64,000 nucleotides of DNA, taken from NCBI GenBank assembly GCA_001600455.1, contig BCKC01000015.1, positions 1-64,000 on the forward strand, written 5' to 3'. The stretch's first letter is position 1. Every line of letters starts with the position of its first letter. The notes under the pieces were generated by a model. The model did no database searches. It was not told the DNA's origin and saw nothing but the letters and a program-made list of their open reading frames with translations. Shown in pieces: positions 1 to 12,524 of the stretch. The position numbers and the translations under genes are program-made. Source of the stretch: Endocalyx cinctus (Eukaryota; Ascomycota; Sordariomycetes; Amphisphaeriales; Apiosporaceae).

Positions 1-3000
1 TTTTTTTTTTCTCTCTCATACCTCTCTGAAAGGTAATAATTATGATGTAAACAAGAAAGTCCGAGGATAAAGAAGTATAATCTCTCATCCGCCTTGTATT
101 CCTTTAATGAAGAATCTTTGACGAGAGACCATATATGTCGTAGATATCTATTATTAGACATGTTACAGCTACGGCAGTAACCATGAGCAAGGAGACCATC
201 TGTCGTAAACGCTTGGGATACTTTTATGTCGGTGTGAGAGGACTGAAGAGAATTATGACGGATATAAAATTAAAAAAAAAAAAAAAAAGAGTAAACAAAT
301 GTACGCAGAAATCTAAGTATGCTGTGATTCATGTATTATTGTCTTTCCTATCCAGCTCCTACCATCCTATACTCAATAACACGGTTACACACCATTCTGA
401 GACGAAGGATAGATAAGAGACTTTTTCCCTTGATGGTTCAAAGTAACTAGAGTTTAGAAATTACTTAGTTAAGAATAACGTGTCGAGACAAGACGCCGTG
501 GCCGAAACAGGCCGTCACTATATCTTGGTAGCCAGTTGAGCGATGCGTTACTAATTGATTAGTTTCGAAATATCATATATTTGAAGATGCCGACTTCTGA
601 AAATGATGCACGCATCTTAAGATATAGTGAATCCTCCTCAAGTAAAAGCTCAAGGCGTAGGATTCCCTACCATATCTCAATAGTTCGGCTACGTCGATGG
701 CTTAGCGACAGCGATATTTTGCGTTGAAACACGCGGTCCTATTTTGTAAATTGAATATGGTATCAACATGTTAACCGCATAATTGATGCTCCGTTGGCGT
801 GAGTGGCACTAGTTTAGTCCAAATAATAATAAGGGAAAACCATAGAAACGTCGACTGGCGGTTTTTCGGACGTTAAGTGATACATGCATATCGGAAACGG
901 AGTGGAATAAAAAGATATGAAGAACGTGATCCTAACCTAATTTTAAGACTATGAAAACTACGGAACCCTGGCACTAGATAATGTGATACAGTGATACAGT
1001 CATACATCCATGGATAAGTATCCATACTAGGTACATATTCATCGTCGAAGTTGACGAAAAAGAAAAGTGCCTAGGTACCGAGTTTGCCGGCTTACAACGG
1101 CCGGGCGGGTCCTACTCTGTAAGATGACGCCGGCGTTAAGGGGAGAGTTGTTTCCCCTCTCGTTCTTTTTTACCCCGCCAGCCCACTACGCTTGTATTGA
1201 CGTTACTGGAAACCCCTTTCGTAAATAAGAAAAGAAAAATGTTTAGATTGACGAGAATGTTACCTAGATTGGCGATTTTGAATTCCTACCGTAACATAGA
1301 AAAGAAATTGACCTACTTCTTCTTACGGCACCGAAGGTGATTATTTACTGAAAGGCGACGAAAAGGTGACGGATGAAGTCATCAAGCATCTAGAGCTGTT
1401 GTAAATACTTTATTTGGATAGGTACTTTACAGTAGCTGCTTAGCTGCCTAATAGGTACGTGACAGGGGGATCCTCTGTTGCGATCGCCCTGTGGCACGAG
1501 CTAAGCTTGCGAAGATCGGTACTGTAATAAAAGCTTATGTTACACTGCCAACGTACGCTAAAATCTTTAAACGAAGTCTTCTTCTCGTCATCGTCATTCA
1601 CCGAAAGGTACCTTCTTGTCAGCAAAGAATACGACAGGTACGGTATCTACGGTATCATACCGCATAACGAGAATGTGACGAGCTAGAAAAGTGTCGTCGA
1701 GAAAAATAGATGAATAAGTTACGGAATTATTCCATAAGTGTCATTTGATTCACCGATCAGAGTTGAGCGGGGTGAAGCAGTCATCTCTATTTCTCGTATT
1801 CTCGAATCTCGTATGCACCTTGAATCAGGCTCGTCACTCTTTTTTTCTACAGTACCTCATTCTCTCGAATCAATGCTGACATGCCATACATAATATGACT
1901 AGGTGGCTTTTGTATGTTGTCATTCTTACCAATTATATGTTCGTCTTATCCATGGATACACTGTTCTTCTTCCGACCCGCTGTCTGTTTACCAGCGTTGG
2001 CTGATAAAATCGTTGCTGTTCTTTTCCCCGAAAACTTATTTCCAGTAGTTTGGGTCTCACTCCGTACAAAGTTTGACTAGAAGCTACTTAAGTATACTTC
2101 ATGAATTGGATCCAATCAATGACCGTTCCCGATGAAAATGAGAATAACTTCTCGTATCGTATATGCATGGAAGATAAAATTGGTAAACTTAACCTTTCTT
2201 TTGCGTGTATCGAAAGGTAGTGCTACACTTCTAGCCTGGAGAGTATTACCTATTTCCACGGTCTAGAGGTGATACGACAGAACAAGATGACCTTCAAAAA
2301 AAGAAGAGCCCTTGTCGAAGAGAAGCGACTCTGCATTTACATATACGATGTCTTAAATCATCACTGTTGGTAGAAGCCCTGGTTCATTTTATGACGTGAG
2401 TAACGAAAAACAACAAAGCTCCTACAGGACGAGAGACCGCAGTAGGCCTAATCCATCATCTATTGTAATATTTTTCAACTGATTATCACACGTCATATCA
2501 AGTTGATTCTCTCGCTATTTCGTACCTATTGTGCGTGATGCGTATGTACGATGAAGAAAAATGATTAGTACATAAGATTCTACGATGGCTTTAACCCCGC
2601 TCTTTAGGCCGTTCCGGCTACTTCGGCAACGATCCATCGTATATCTCATCGTGCCCGAATGAAGCCGAGTTTCTTTATTGGGGTAAAGTCGATTCACTGC
2701 CGCTCAATTGCTGTATTCATCGTGACAGGGTCAAGAGGGTGAAAGTGAAAGGATATCGACAAAACCCCACAAAGCGAGTCAGGCAAGATCTCCAGAGATC
2801 TAAACCAAATATAGCGGTTGGGGCTTACTTAGCAGACCAGATCCTGGAAACGAACAGCACCCAATCTTGGCATTCTTGGTACTTTGAGAGAAACATCACA
2901 CCCCCCCCTTGTCAGCTCTGATTTTTCGTTCATTCAGCTCCAAGCCTTGTAGGTACATATGCGAACAGTTGTCGCATCCTTACTCAATTCTGTCCAGTCG

Positions 3001-3639
3001 AAAAGACGGACCCTGGCGTTTACATGCACCAGCGGCAAATAAACGTTCCCTTTTGGGGTACATGAGATACAAACAACCCTTTTTTTTTTATCATAGACCC
3101 CAAGAACCACCGTAACAATCTATTCTGCTTTTGAATTTTTTATTTTATTTTATTCTTTGAAAGCCGTACGCAGTAGGCCAGCCAGTCCTAGTTTAGTCGC
3201 TATGACGTCGGGTTCGGACAATGCCCACCCAGCGCTTAGTCTTGGAATAATCCCTGACTTACGGTGAAAAAATGCATGATTAAAAAATGGACCACTGCCT
3301 TTCATATCCAAGACTTCGATCGCCCCAGTTGTTACCGTGGCAGGCATGGGTATCCCGTTGAGAGCGAAAAGGATTTAAAGGGATGCGATACTCCCTCGCA
3401 TGTCCTGACAACAAGAAATGAAACAAAGGGTCCCTTTGTCTTATTATATACCCAGTCACCGGCCGGAATCTGACTGACTTCGTACCCAGTACCCTTAACC
3501 TCCGTTTTTGAATATTTTTGGAACATATAGTCCAGTGGACGAAGTAACAACATATTGTCCAACAACGTTCAAACGACGACAAGTCCATCTTAATCATAAT
3601 ATACTAGTCCACATAATTACCCCCAAAAGAAAGAACACG
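1..3639. other. AT-rich intergenic region, no gene supported
   Basis: Only short open frames occur on either strand, with no recognisable domain and no chain of frames joined by splice sites. Homopolymer tracts are present, such as the T run at the window start and an A run near 272. The last 200 bases must hold the tyrosinase promoter; a TATATA-like element lies near 3444, about 195 bases before the start codon. The long gene-free block may contain old, mutated repeats, but I could not identify any element. Confidence 0.5.
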
Positions 3640-4965
3640 ATGCGGTTCTCCGTAGCTTCGTACGCCCTGTGCGGCGCCGCCACGGTGTCCGCCGTCGCCG
3701 TCCCTAGCCGGGTCGAGAAGCGAGGCACGCTGGTGGACCTGAGCGGATTCAAGACCTTCCCCACCATCACGCCCGAGGAAGCCAAAGCCGGGGCCGACTC
3801 GGAAGCGAGCAAGATGTTCCTCTCGGGCGCCTTCAACGACGACGTGGCCAACATCACGTCCATATTCGACGCCCTCGCCGCCAAATCGACCGACGGGACC
3901 GCTTCAACCCGGGCCGCCGCCGACGGAACCTGCGACGCGAGCAACCCCAACGTCCGGTTCGAGTGGCGGAACTACTCGCCGTCGGACCGGACCGCCTTCG
4001 TCGACGCCGTCAAATGCCTGATGGAGGCGCCCTCGGACGGCAACTTTCCGGGCGCCCAGAACCGATACGAGGACCTCGCCTCGGTCCACCAGCAGATGAC
4101 GGGCAGCATCCACATGGTGGCCCAGTTCCTGCCGTGGCACCGCTACTTCGTCGGCGTCTTCGAGTCCTTGCTTAGAGACGAGTGCCAGTTCGACCGGGCC
4201 ATGCCCTGGTGGGACGAGACGGTCGATTCGGGCAACTTCGCCGCTTCGGACCTCTTCTCCGATCCGTATTTTAGCCCCGCCCCGGCGAAGACGTCGGATG
4301 GTCAGGGTACTTGCATCACCTCCGGGGTGAGTTCATCTCTTTCTTTCTTTCTCGAAATAAGACTTTTTATGAAATGGACTAATTGCTAACTTGGGATACC
4401 TGGGGAAAAAAAAAGACATTTGGTAATACCGAGCTGCATGTCGGCCCCGGTACTTCGGAAACCACGCACTGCCTGTCCCGAGCTGTGGACGAGTCTCTGA
4501 CGGCGAACGTCAACGCCGACTTCGTCAGTGATTGTAATTCACGGTCTGACTACAACGACATGAGAGGTTGCTTAGAACTAGGGTGAGCTTTTCTGGTTTC
4601 TCATATCTTTATTCCTTGCCCGAGTGACTACCATAATTGACGACAATTGCCTAACTTTTTTACTCTCCAGTCCCCACGCGTACGGACACAACGGCATCGG
4701 CGCCGTCATGGCTGAGGTGTCCTCCTCGGTAGGCGACCCGGTCTTCTTCATGCACCACCTCTTCGTCGACCGGACGTTCCGGATCTGGCAGAACGCCGAC
4801 GCGTCCCGAACGACAACTATCGACGGCTGCTCCGACGCGAATAGCCCTTGCACCGCCATCAGCATGGATTACGAACTCAGCTCCATGGGACTCAGACCGG
4901 CGACCACGGTTGGCGATGTCATGAATACCCTGGGTGGTTACTTCTGCTACCGATACGACTATTAG
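3640..4965 (+). CDS. secreted tyrosinase (type-3 copper phenol oxidase)
   Basis: Predicted 382-residue enzyme that oxidises phenols or o-diphenols to quinones with a binuclear copper centre. Exons 3640-4326, 4416-4582 and 4671-4965; both introns begin GTGAG and the frame is continuous to TAG. The start is the ATG at 3640, which gives a hydrophobic signal peptide (about residues 1-20) followed by a basic KR site near 27; in-frame codons further upstream lack this. CuA ligands are visible as H150, H158 and H167 in a block ending FLPWHRYF. CuB ligands are H287 and H291 (HAYGH) and the FFMHH pair at 313-314. The protein is short, with no large C-terminal cap domain, as in the small secreted fungal tyrosinases. 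Cysteines flanking the domain (98, 126, 182) fit an extracellular protein. The substrate is unknown; pigment formation or phenolic detoxification are family-level guesses. Confidence 0.93.
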
Positions 4966-6361
4966 TCTTATTCTTTCGGTACTCCTACCCAATTATTTTT
5001 TTTATACTTTTATGATTTCTTTTTTTTTTTAATCTTCATATATCAGCCTATTTTTTTTTTTTTTTTTTTTACTTAAATTTCGTTACCGTCGCTAGAAAGC
5101 AAAAAGCATTTTTTTTTTATCATAATATCCATATTGGGAGTTTTTCGGTGGGGGGTTTTGAAGGGGTTTGAAGTTTTGGTATGGGAATGTTGGCACGCGC
5201 GATGAATTTAAATGACGATTTATCTGGGAGGCAGCGAGTTTTTGGATATTACTCTACTTAACCGCTTCCCACTCCTTATTGAATATACGTGAAATCATGT
5301 ATGGCGGGGGAGATACGCGGGATGTTCACGATCAGTATTATTATCATCATCGATGAAAATTGCATAACCCTTACCTCTGAGAGTGTATCATTTACTTACA
5401 TCAGTCTTTAATGTACAATATATGCTTAGGTTCAAAAAGAATGGATGAGTGACAGAAAGGAAGAAATGTTTATTTTTTTCCAGGTGTTGACTGCTTTCTC
5501 CACAAATATGCTTACTTACTGTGTTTGCCATTTGACATGTCGCTGTAACGTCAACGATGAGCTGGAATAGTTGGAGAAGCTACAGTTTGTTTTTCAACGG
5601 CTGAGGGTGCTGATTCTTGTTGCACCGGATCCGATTCGTCTCGAAGCTTCAATTTGCCTTGCTAGCAAACCACGTTAAACGGTGGCTGGATAATCGAGAT
5701 TGTACGCACGAAACAGCAGATATTTATATATTAATTAGTTCTATCTATCGCGATGGCAAGATATTTATACGGAGCATTTATTCCTTGTTGCATATAATAA
5801 CCAAGCTTTTCAGGTCTATTTCTTGCTCGATGGAAGGTAGAAGAAGATTCACGACGTGATAATTGTTGATCATTGGAGGAGGATTTGGTCCGAAGCTTCA
5901 ATTAAAGTAGGTGAGTAATCTAACTGAATCTGGCCAACGCATCTAGACTGTATGACATTGGCAACTCCTTCTGTTGAAAGGTAATATCTAAATGCGGACT
6001 TCTTAAAATTACATTTCGTATGAATATGATGTTAGAATCTTACCGAGTACCTAACAGCTATCCAGCTATCCCGGGCGTACTCATTTCTATACCATAATAC
6101 AATGATATCATCGTTTTTATTAAAAAGAAGATGAGGATGTCTTACGGAGGATTATTGGGAGGATTACAGCAGTTCAGTACTAGCCAACCAGAACCAACGT
6201 GCTCGGTACCTGAATCCTAATGGACCGATAAATGCTCCTTATCCCTGCTCAGCCCCTCACTATTTATAGGTGCTTTGTTAAGTAACTTAAGTAATTTAAG
6301 TAATTCAATAGCTAAATGTGACAGTAAAATAGAATGACTATTACGTAGTTGACCATAGCGC

Positions 6362-6363
<2 letters not shown>

Positions 6364-6397
<34 letters not shown>
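6364..6397. repeat. poly-A homopolymer, 34 bases
   Basis: Uninterrupted run of 34 A about 470 bases upstream of the TPS1 start codon. Long dA:dT tracts can exclude nucleosomes in fungal promoters. The exact length may be unreliable in the assembly. Confidence 0.9.
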
Positions 6398-6398
<1 letters not shown>

Positions 6399-6685
6399 AA
6401 TTCTATAATTTTCTACTCATCTTCTGAATCTCTTGTTACGTTCTCTCAGAATAACACTAACAAATCAATTTTTACCTATTACTTTCTCTTTATTGATTCC
6501 TGTGAATTGTTCCTATCATTTTTCTTCTTTTTTATCCTTTTTTTTCTTCTGATCTCTACAACTTGTTGAATTATTCTATCCTCTTCTCTCATATCTCCAC
6601 ACCAACTGATAGCGTAGTCCTAACCACGATACCCCATTCTTCACAGAACAAAAAGCATATGTAACACCACCTTGCGCTGGACACG

Positions 6686-6709
6686 AGGTCATAAGGTCAT
6701 AAGGTCATA
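6686..6709. repeat. three tandem copies of AGGTCATA
   Basis: Three perfect head-to-tail copies of the octamer AGGTCATA, 160-184 bases upstream of the TPS1 start codon. It may be a repeated factor-binding site in the promoter or 5' leader, or a simple slippage repeat; the sequence alone cannot decide. Confidence 0.75.
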
Positions 6710-6869
6710 CGGTTATACAGTTTTTATACATTGTTTCTCATCAATTGGATAATACTCGCATCCCTTCGAGAATTTCCAGATTGAATCAAATTGAGCCAAA
6801 AAAAGCTCGTTCTGCTTCAATATATCTAACTAAACCACCTTCCCCGCAACTAATGACATAGTCGCAAAC

Positions 6870-8589
6870 ATGTCGTCCACCCACGATAACGCCGTTGATA
6901 CCGTTGTCGATAGCTCTGCCGATACCGCCGCGGAAACTTCCTCAATTGCTAGTACGAACGATCGAAGACTCCTGCTTATCTCCAATCGGTTACCTATAAC
7001 TATCAAAAGGCAAGATGAGGGAAATTACACCTTTTCTATGTCCTCCGGCGGTTTGGTCACAGGTCTAAGTGGTTTAAGCAAAACAACCAGCTTCCAGTGG
7101 TACGGATGGCCTGGCCTCGAGGTTCCCGAGGCCGAAATTCCAACGGTCGCTCAACAGCTCAAGGAACAATACAACGCCCATCCTATATTCGTCGACGATG
7201 ATCTTGCTGACAAGCATTACAATGGATTCTCCAGTACGTTACTCTCCTCCTTCCCCTGCTAGTGCCTTTTGCGCCCATTCTTATTCTTCCTCTACAGATT
7301 CTATCTTGTGGCCCCTCTTTCATTATCACCCCGGCGAGATCACCTTCGACGAAGCTGCTTGGGAGGCATACCGAGAAGTCAACATGCTATTTGCCCAGAC
7401 GGTGTTGAAAGACGTGCGAGATGGCGATATGATCTGGGTTCACGATTACCACCTAATGCTTCTACCCGAAATGTTACGCTCCCAGCTGGGCGACCGGAAA
7501 GATGTCAAGATCGGTTTCTTCCTACACACCCCTTTCCCTAGCAGCGAGATTTACCGTATTCTCCCCGTGCGCGAAGCCCTTCTAGAGGGTTTGCTACAGT
7601 GCGACCTCGTTGGTTTCCACACGTACGATTACGCTCGGCATTTCCTAAGCTCCTGCTCCAGAATCCTCGAGACCCCGACAACCCCGAACGGCGTCGAATA
7701 CCAGGGCAAGTTTATCACCGTGGGCGCTTTCCCCATCGGCATAGATCCGGAAAAGTTCGTCGAGGGTTTGAAGCTGCCCAAGGTCCAAGCCCGTATCGCT
7801 GCATTGACGCGGAAGTTTGAGGGCGTCAAGCTAATCGTCGGAGTCGATCGTCTCGACTATATCAAGGGTGTGCCTCAGAAACTCCACGCGCTCGAAGTCT
7901 TCTTGACGGAGCACCCCGAGTGGATCGGTAAGATTGTGCTGGTCCAAGTCGCGGTTCCGTCGAGACAAGACGTCGAAGAGTACCAGAATCTCCGCGCCGT
8001 GGTAAACGAGCTCGTGGGAAGAATCAACGGAAAATTCGGCACCGTCGAGTTCATGCCTATCCACTTCCTCCACCAGAGCGTTCCCTTCGACGAGCTCTGC
8101 GCCCTGTACGCCGCCTCGGACGTATGCCTCGTCAGCTCCACGAGGGACGGCATGAACCTGGTTTCGTACGAGTACATCGCGACGCAGCACGACCGCCACG
8201 GCGTCATGATACTATCGGAATTCACGGGAGCGGCGCAATCGCTCAACGGAAGCCTCATCGTCAACCCGTGGAACACGGAGGAGCTGGCCAACGCGATCCA
8301 CGACGCGGTGACCATGTCCCCGGATATGCGTGAGGCCAACTTCCGCAAGCTTGAACGCTACGTTTTCAAGTATACGTCTGCCTGGTGGGGCCAGAGCTTC
8401 GTCAACGAGCTCAACAAAGTCAGCGCCAAGGATCAAGGCGTCGATAGCAAAACGCCCCGAGACGGCCAACCGGGCATCGTCGACGGTCTCGATAACAACC
8501 GCTTGTCGGGCGTATTCGAGAGCGTCAAGGCGGCCGCGAGCGCCGCTGCTCCGTTTAGGGTGAGAGGTTCGACTATTACTTCTAAGTGA
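6870..8589 (+). CDS. tps1: alpha,alpha-trehalose-phosphate synthase (UDP-forming), glycosyltransferase family 20
   Basis: Cytosolic enzyme joining UDP-glucose and glucose-6-phosphate to trehalose-6-phosphate, the first step of trehalose synthesis and a control point for glycolysis and stress tolerance. Exons 6870-7233 and 7298-8589. The 64-nt intron (GTACGT..CAG) interrupts codon 122 and restores the family motif NGFSNSILWPL across the junction. The product is 551 residues, usual for fungal Tps1 without a phosphatase domain. Visible motifs are SNRLPI near 38-43 (N-terminal sugar-phosphate binding region), HDYHLMLLP from 170, RLDYIKG in the middle, and RDGMNLVSYEY in the C-terminal UDP-glucose-binding lobe. 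The first 32 residues are a Ser/Thr/Asp-rich tail not part of the fold. The upstream region carries an A34 tract and a triple octamer repeat that may affect regulation. Confidence 0.97.
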
Positions 8590-9063
8590 ATAATGATTGG
8601 GGATCGTAGACGGGGCCAATTATACACATTCATGCATGCTACTTTTTACATTCATTGGATTTATCAAAAGGCTTGTTTACTTGGTTGCCGGATGAGTAAC
8701 GGTCAAGAGGGAAAAATAAAATAAAATAAACTCAAAAAAAAATCAAGCGGGCGATGGGATGGATGCATACACATTAACTTGCTTGTGACTGGCGCGATGG
8801 GTGGTTGGGAAGCATAAAGGTTAGGGTTATGATAGAAGGGTCTGCGTAACCTAGATTATATCCCCGAGTATGATTTGCCAATGAATTTTTTTTATTACTT
8901 GATTCTGTATATTATTACTTTGAATACATTGTGCGACTGCTCAGGGCCAAAACAGATTGAGGGAGTTTCATATTCTTCATTATAAGCAGACGTATTACTT
9001 TGATACTGCCATACACCTATGATTTCTCACAACTCAACTAGGACCGTCGAGACGGAAAGGAAA
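8590..9063. other. convergent 3' region between TPS1 and hydrolase gene
   Basis: Stretch of about 470 bases holding the 3' ends of two convergent genes. AT-rich, with an AATAAAATAAAATAAA-like block near 8714 that may serve as a 3'-end signal for TPS1. No coding frame is supported. Confidence 0.5.
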
Positions 9064-11157
9064 CTACGGCTGCTCCCCATCCTCGCCATCCTCGCCATCT
9101 CCTTCGTCGACGACCTTCAACATGGGCGATCTCATCGCCAAAGGCTCGACGCTTATCACGGCACCGTCCCCGTCGACGGTAAAGACGAACTGATCGAGCG
9201 GCATGCTAGCGTAAACGGCGGTCGTCTGGCTGACCCAGGTCCCGCAGTTGGTCGAGAACATGGCGCCGCTCCGATCGGCGTTACCTAAATTCTCGAACAT
9301 GGCCTTGAAAGCGATCTTGCGGGTTCCGTCGCCGCCTTCCTCGGCGTCGGTCTGCAGCCCGGTCGGGTACAAGCGCACGCTGACGCCCGTCGTGTTGTGG
9401 TTCACCATGTACTGCGTCACGACGGGTAACATGTCGGTGCCGTTGCGGGTCCAGGCATCGATCCCGATACCGGGCAGGGCCGGGTCCGTGCTGAGCGCGA
9501 GGGTCGTGTTCGTCGCGGCGTCCTCGTAATTGCCGGCGTACGTCGCGGCGGCCTGCTCTCTCGCGGCGGCCTCGAGAGCCGGGACGAGGACCTCGCCGAC
9601 GGCGTCGGCGATCTCCCAGTTGGCGTTCCCCGCCCAGTTTCCGGCCAAGAGGGCGACGAAGCCGACGTCGTAGTCGGGCAGGAGGACCATCAGAGACGAA
9701 TACTCGTTGATGCTGCCGGCTTTGCCGTAGGCGTCGACGATGCGGTTTTGCAAGGGGGAACCCGCGGGGCCGAGGGCGATGCGTCGGACCCCCCAAGGGT
9801 AGCCCGTCGCTTCGTTGGCGGAGGAGGTCAGGGCGGCGGGCTTGAGCCAGCGCCGGGTTTGCGCGGCGGGCATGAGCGTGTTGCGGAAGATGGCGCGGCC
9901 GAATTTGGAGAGGTCGGATATGGAGGAGTACATGTTGCCGGTGCTGTGTTATCTCCCCGGGTCTTTTGATTAACTTTGACTATTTATGCGGGAGAGAAAA
10001 AAAAAAAGGACAAAAAGAGTAAGAAGAAGAATGAGGGACGGGAAGAGAGTTAGAAGAGGCAAAAAAAAAAAAAAAAATTTACTTACGCGCTAGCCTCCCC
10101 GAGACTGTGGCTCCAACCGCTCTGGCCGTCGGGAACGATGACGCCGACCCCGTCCTCGGGCTTGGTGAAGTACGTCCGCTGCAGTCCCAGAGGATCGATC
10201 ACCGTGCTTTGAAGAAGGTCGGCGAACGACTGCCCGGTGAGGGTCTCGAGCGCGTACCCGAGAAGTTGGTAGCCCACGTTGGAGTATCCCGGAGTTAGAC
10301 CGGGCGCGAAGGAAGGCGGTACTTTGCCTATGCCGGCGAAAAATTCTGTTGTTTAAAGTGATTAGAATTATCTCCCTTTTTTTTTTTCTTCAGTGAAAGA
10401 CGATTGGGAAGAGGACTCACGATCTCGAGTGCAAGCGACCCTTTCTCCGCACGGGGGCGTCATATTCGTAGGCGCGGGAGGAAATCCTTGTCCGATAAGA
10501 ACGGTCTGGTTGTTCTCTTGGGTCAATTCGCCTTCTATGCCAACTATATAGAAATGGTAAGTTTCCAAGGTCCAAAATCATTCTTGTGAAGATAGAGAGA
10601 TGAAGAGAAAGAGGTAACCAACAATCCCTCACTATACCGGCGACGTGACTCGCCAGATTTCCCAACGTGATATCCTCCCAAGCGACGTTCAGCACCGCAT
10701 CGTACTGCGCCCTACCGGCGAGCAGCTGCAGCTCGGGGACCCACCTGGTGACGGGGGTGTTCCAGTAGGTATCGCCTACCTTGGCGAGGAAGGTGACGAT
10801 AGTAAATATCTTGGTGAGGCTTCCGAGCCTGTACACGGCGTTGGCGTCGACGCTGTGGACGCCCGGGGTCGGCGCCGTCAGCAGGGTGGGGGCCGTGTGG
10901 TGGTGGGACCAGAGCGGCTCGTCGGTCGCGGCCGAGAAGATCTCGATCGACCACGAGGTCCCGTTCGGGTTGAAGGACGAGTTCGCACCCCGAGCGTCGA
11001 ACGTCGTCGTGAGGTCCGCGAATAGCGTTCGGAGTGTCTCGGACGAGGAGATGATGCTGTCGGGCTTGGGGAAGGAGGCCCCCGGGTAGGGACAGTTGGG
11101 GAGGAGGGCGTGGATGCCGGACACGAAGAGGAGCGGGAGGAGGAAGCGGCTCGCCAT
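9064..11157 (-). CDS. secreted beta-lactamase-related serine hydrolase
   Basis: Class-C beta-lactamase/penicillin-binding-protein fold, about 594 residues, with an N-terminal signal peptide (about 1-18). Family members hydrolyse or transfer acyl groups using a serine; the substrate cannot be read from sequence. Exons from the 5' end: 11157 to about 10635, about 10543 to 10421, 10345-10087 and 9943-9064. Introns 2 and 3 have clean GTGAGT/GTAAGT donors and CAG acceptors. Intron 1 is less certain: the frame demands a GTATAG donor although a better-looking GTGAGG lies three bases on. The nucleophile motif SLTK is at residues 113-116 and the second motif Y-S-N at about 236-238. Asn-x-Ser/Thr sites and cysteines suit an extracellular protein. 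The C-terminal 290 residues after the catalytic core form the beta-rich extension common in fungal members. The gene is convergent with TPS1, with no functional link evident. Confidence 0.88.
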
Positions 11158-12524
11158 TTTTTTTCTGTTCCCCCTCTATTTCTGTCTTTTTTTTTTACCG
11201 AGAGCAATTGGCGTCTTGATGAGATGGAAATGCTATAGATTACGGTAAGACTATATAAATTACAACAGCCGCTAGGGTGATAAACCGTGCGAGGATGCAA
11301 TTCGGAATAGGGAAGAATTTGCCCCTATATTACATAGAAGAAAAAAATCGAAATTACATCTTTTTTTTTTTCGTATCAGGATATGAAATGTATCCTTTCT
11401 TTTTCTCTCTCTTCATTTACGCATCTCATACCCATTAAAAAGCGCGTCATCCGTGCCGAGGCCGTTCCACGACCAACTTGAGTAATTGCCTGACTGCCCA
11501 GCCCTCGCAGGAAATATAAAGGGCCGGGCCAAGGTTCTGGGGCGTCGTACACGACGGATGGAAGAGCGACAGAAAAAAAGACTTAAATAGTAATTACGGA
11601 AGCACGTTCTTTCGAGCAGGCATCTTATTTTGTATTCTTCTCATATCTTCTCTAACGCGAGTTTTGTGTGGGCGATGGATGCTAGACGGAATGTGACGCC
11701 ACCACGCTTTTCGGCTGAATTCAAAATGAACCTACCCATCTGGTTTTTTTTCTCCGATCATTTACGGTATTGGGTCATATATGTAAGGTATCCGTCGTTC
11801 CGGTTTGTTCTTTTCTTTCTATTATCAATTCCATTAATTATCGCTTTTTGGTACTTGGGAAATTATGCCCTGGCCATTAATTCCTTTGTCGGTTTTAACA
11901 TAATAGGGGGAAAAAACAGGGAAAGGTACCGACTTGCATCATGCGCGATATTACATGCACGTGGTTATATGGCCTTGAAGATCGGATAGATGTTCCGTAT
12001 ATAGCTGCTCTTTCAATTTACGACGAATGGTTGCATACATAGGTAGCGTTGATCATCTCTTCTTACATGCCATGCGAATCTCGATCCAAATAGATTTCGA
12101 TATTACCGAAGATTTACCTTTCGTCTAGGATAACTCGCGTCTCCGAAGGCGATCACGTCCTTAACTATGAATTTGTAATGGTGAACTGATTGATTGGCCT
12201 TCCTTCCATGAGAAGGGTGATTGAGGTTAAAAAGAAGAGATGAATAAAATTTGGCACCGAGAAAATCTAAGTTTTAGCTTTCTTAAACGCCATTCCCAAT
12301 GATGATTTCTCCATATCCAAGTTACCAAAGATATGAAAAGGAATATGCATTATCCATGAACTCTCGTACTTTAACCATGTACACCACAGAATAGCCAGCT
12401 ATCCCGTCGGCGAACATCCCCAACCCAATTCTTCACAATAACACAAGAGATAATAACACCAAAGGCAAGGTATTCTCATCATGGCATAATTATTTCTTCC
12501 ACATAAGTATTCGCCCCTGACCCT
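11158..12524. other. intergenic region between hydrolase and transcription factor genes
   Basis: The left part is the promoter of the serine-hydrolase gene, with pyrimidine tracts and T runs. A 119-codon open frame at 11630-11989 on the plus strand is AT-rich, has erratic codon use and matches no family I know, so I do not call it. The right part is the 3' flank of the Zn2Cys6 gene. Confidence 0.45.

Larger units (their letters stand above)
4966..6869. other. intergenic region between tyrosinase and TPS1
   Basis: AT-rich, with several poly-T tracts just after the tyrosinase stop (4995-5070). No coding region is supported; the 80-codon frame at 5617-5859 has no domain or coding character. The right part is the trehalose synthase promoter. 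It holds a 34-base A run, three copies of an 8-mer, and one CCCCT stress-element-like core near 6253. The core is too short to carry weight alone. Confidence 0.5.

Noticed and set aside
6253..6257. CCCCT stress-response element before TPS1
   Set aside because: A single 5-base core more than 600 bases upstream is expected by chance; not listed as a feature.
7875..8348. 157-codon minus-strand frame within TPS1
   Set aside because: Antisense shadow of a conserved glycosyltransferase exon.
11630..11989. 119-codon plus-strand frame in intergenic DNA
   Set aside because: AT-driven Phe/Leu/Ile/Tyr richness, no splice partners and no family resemblance; could be chance.
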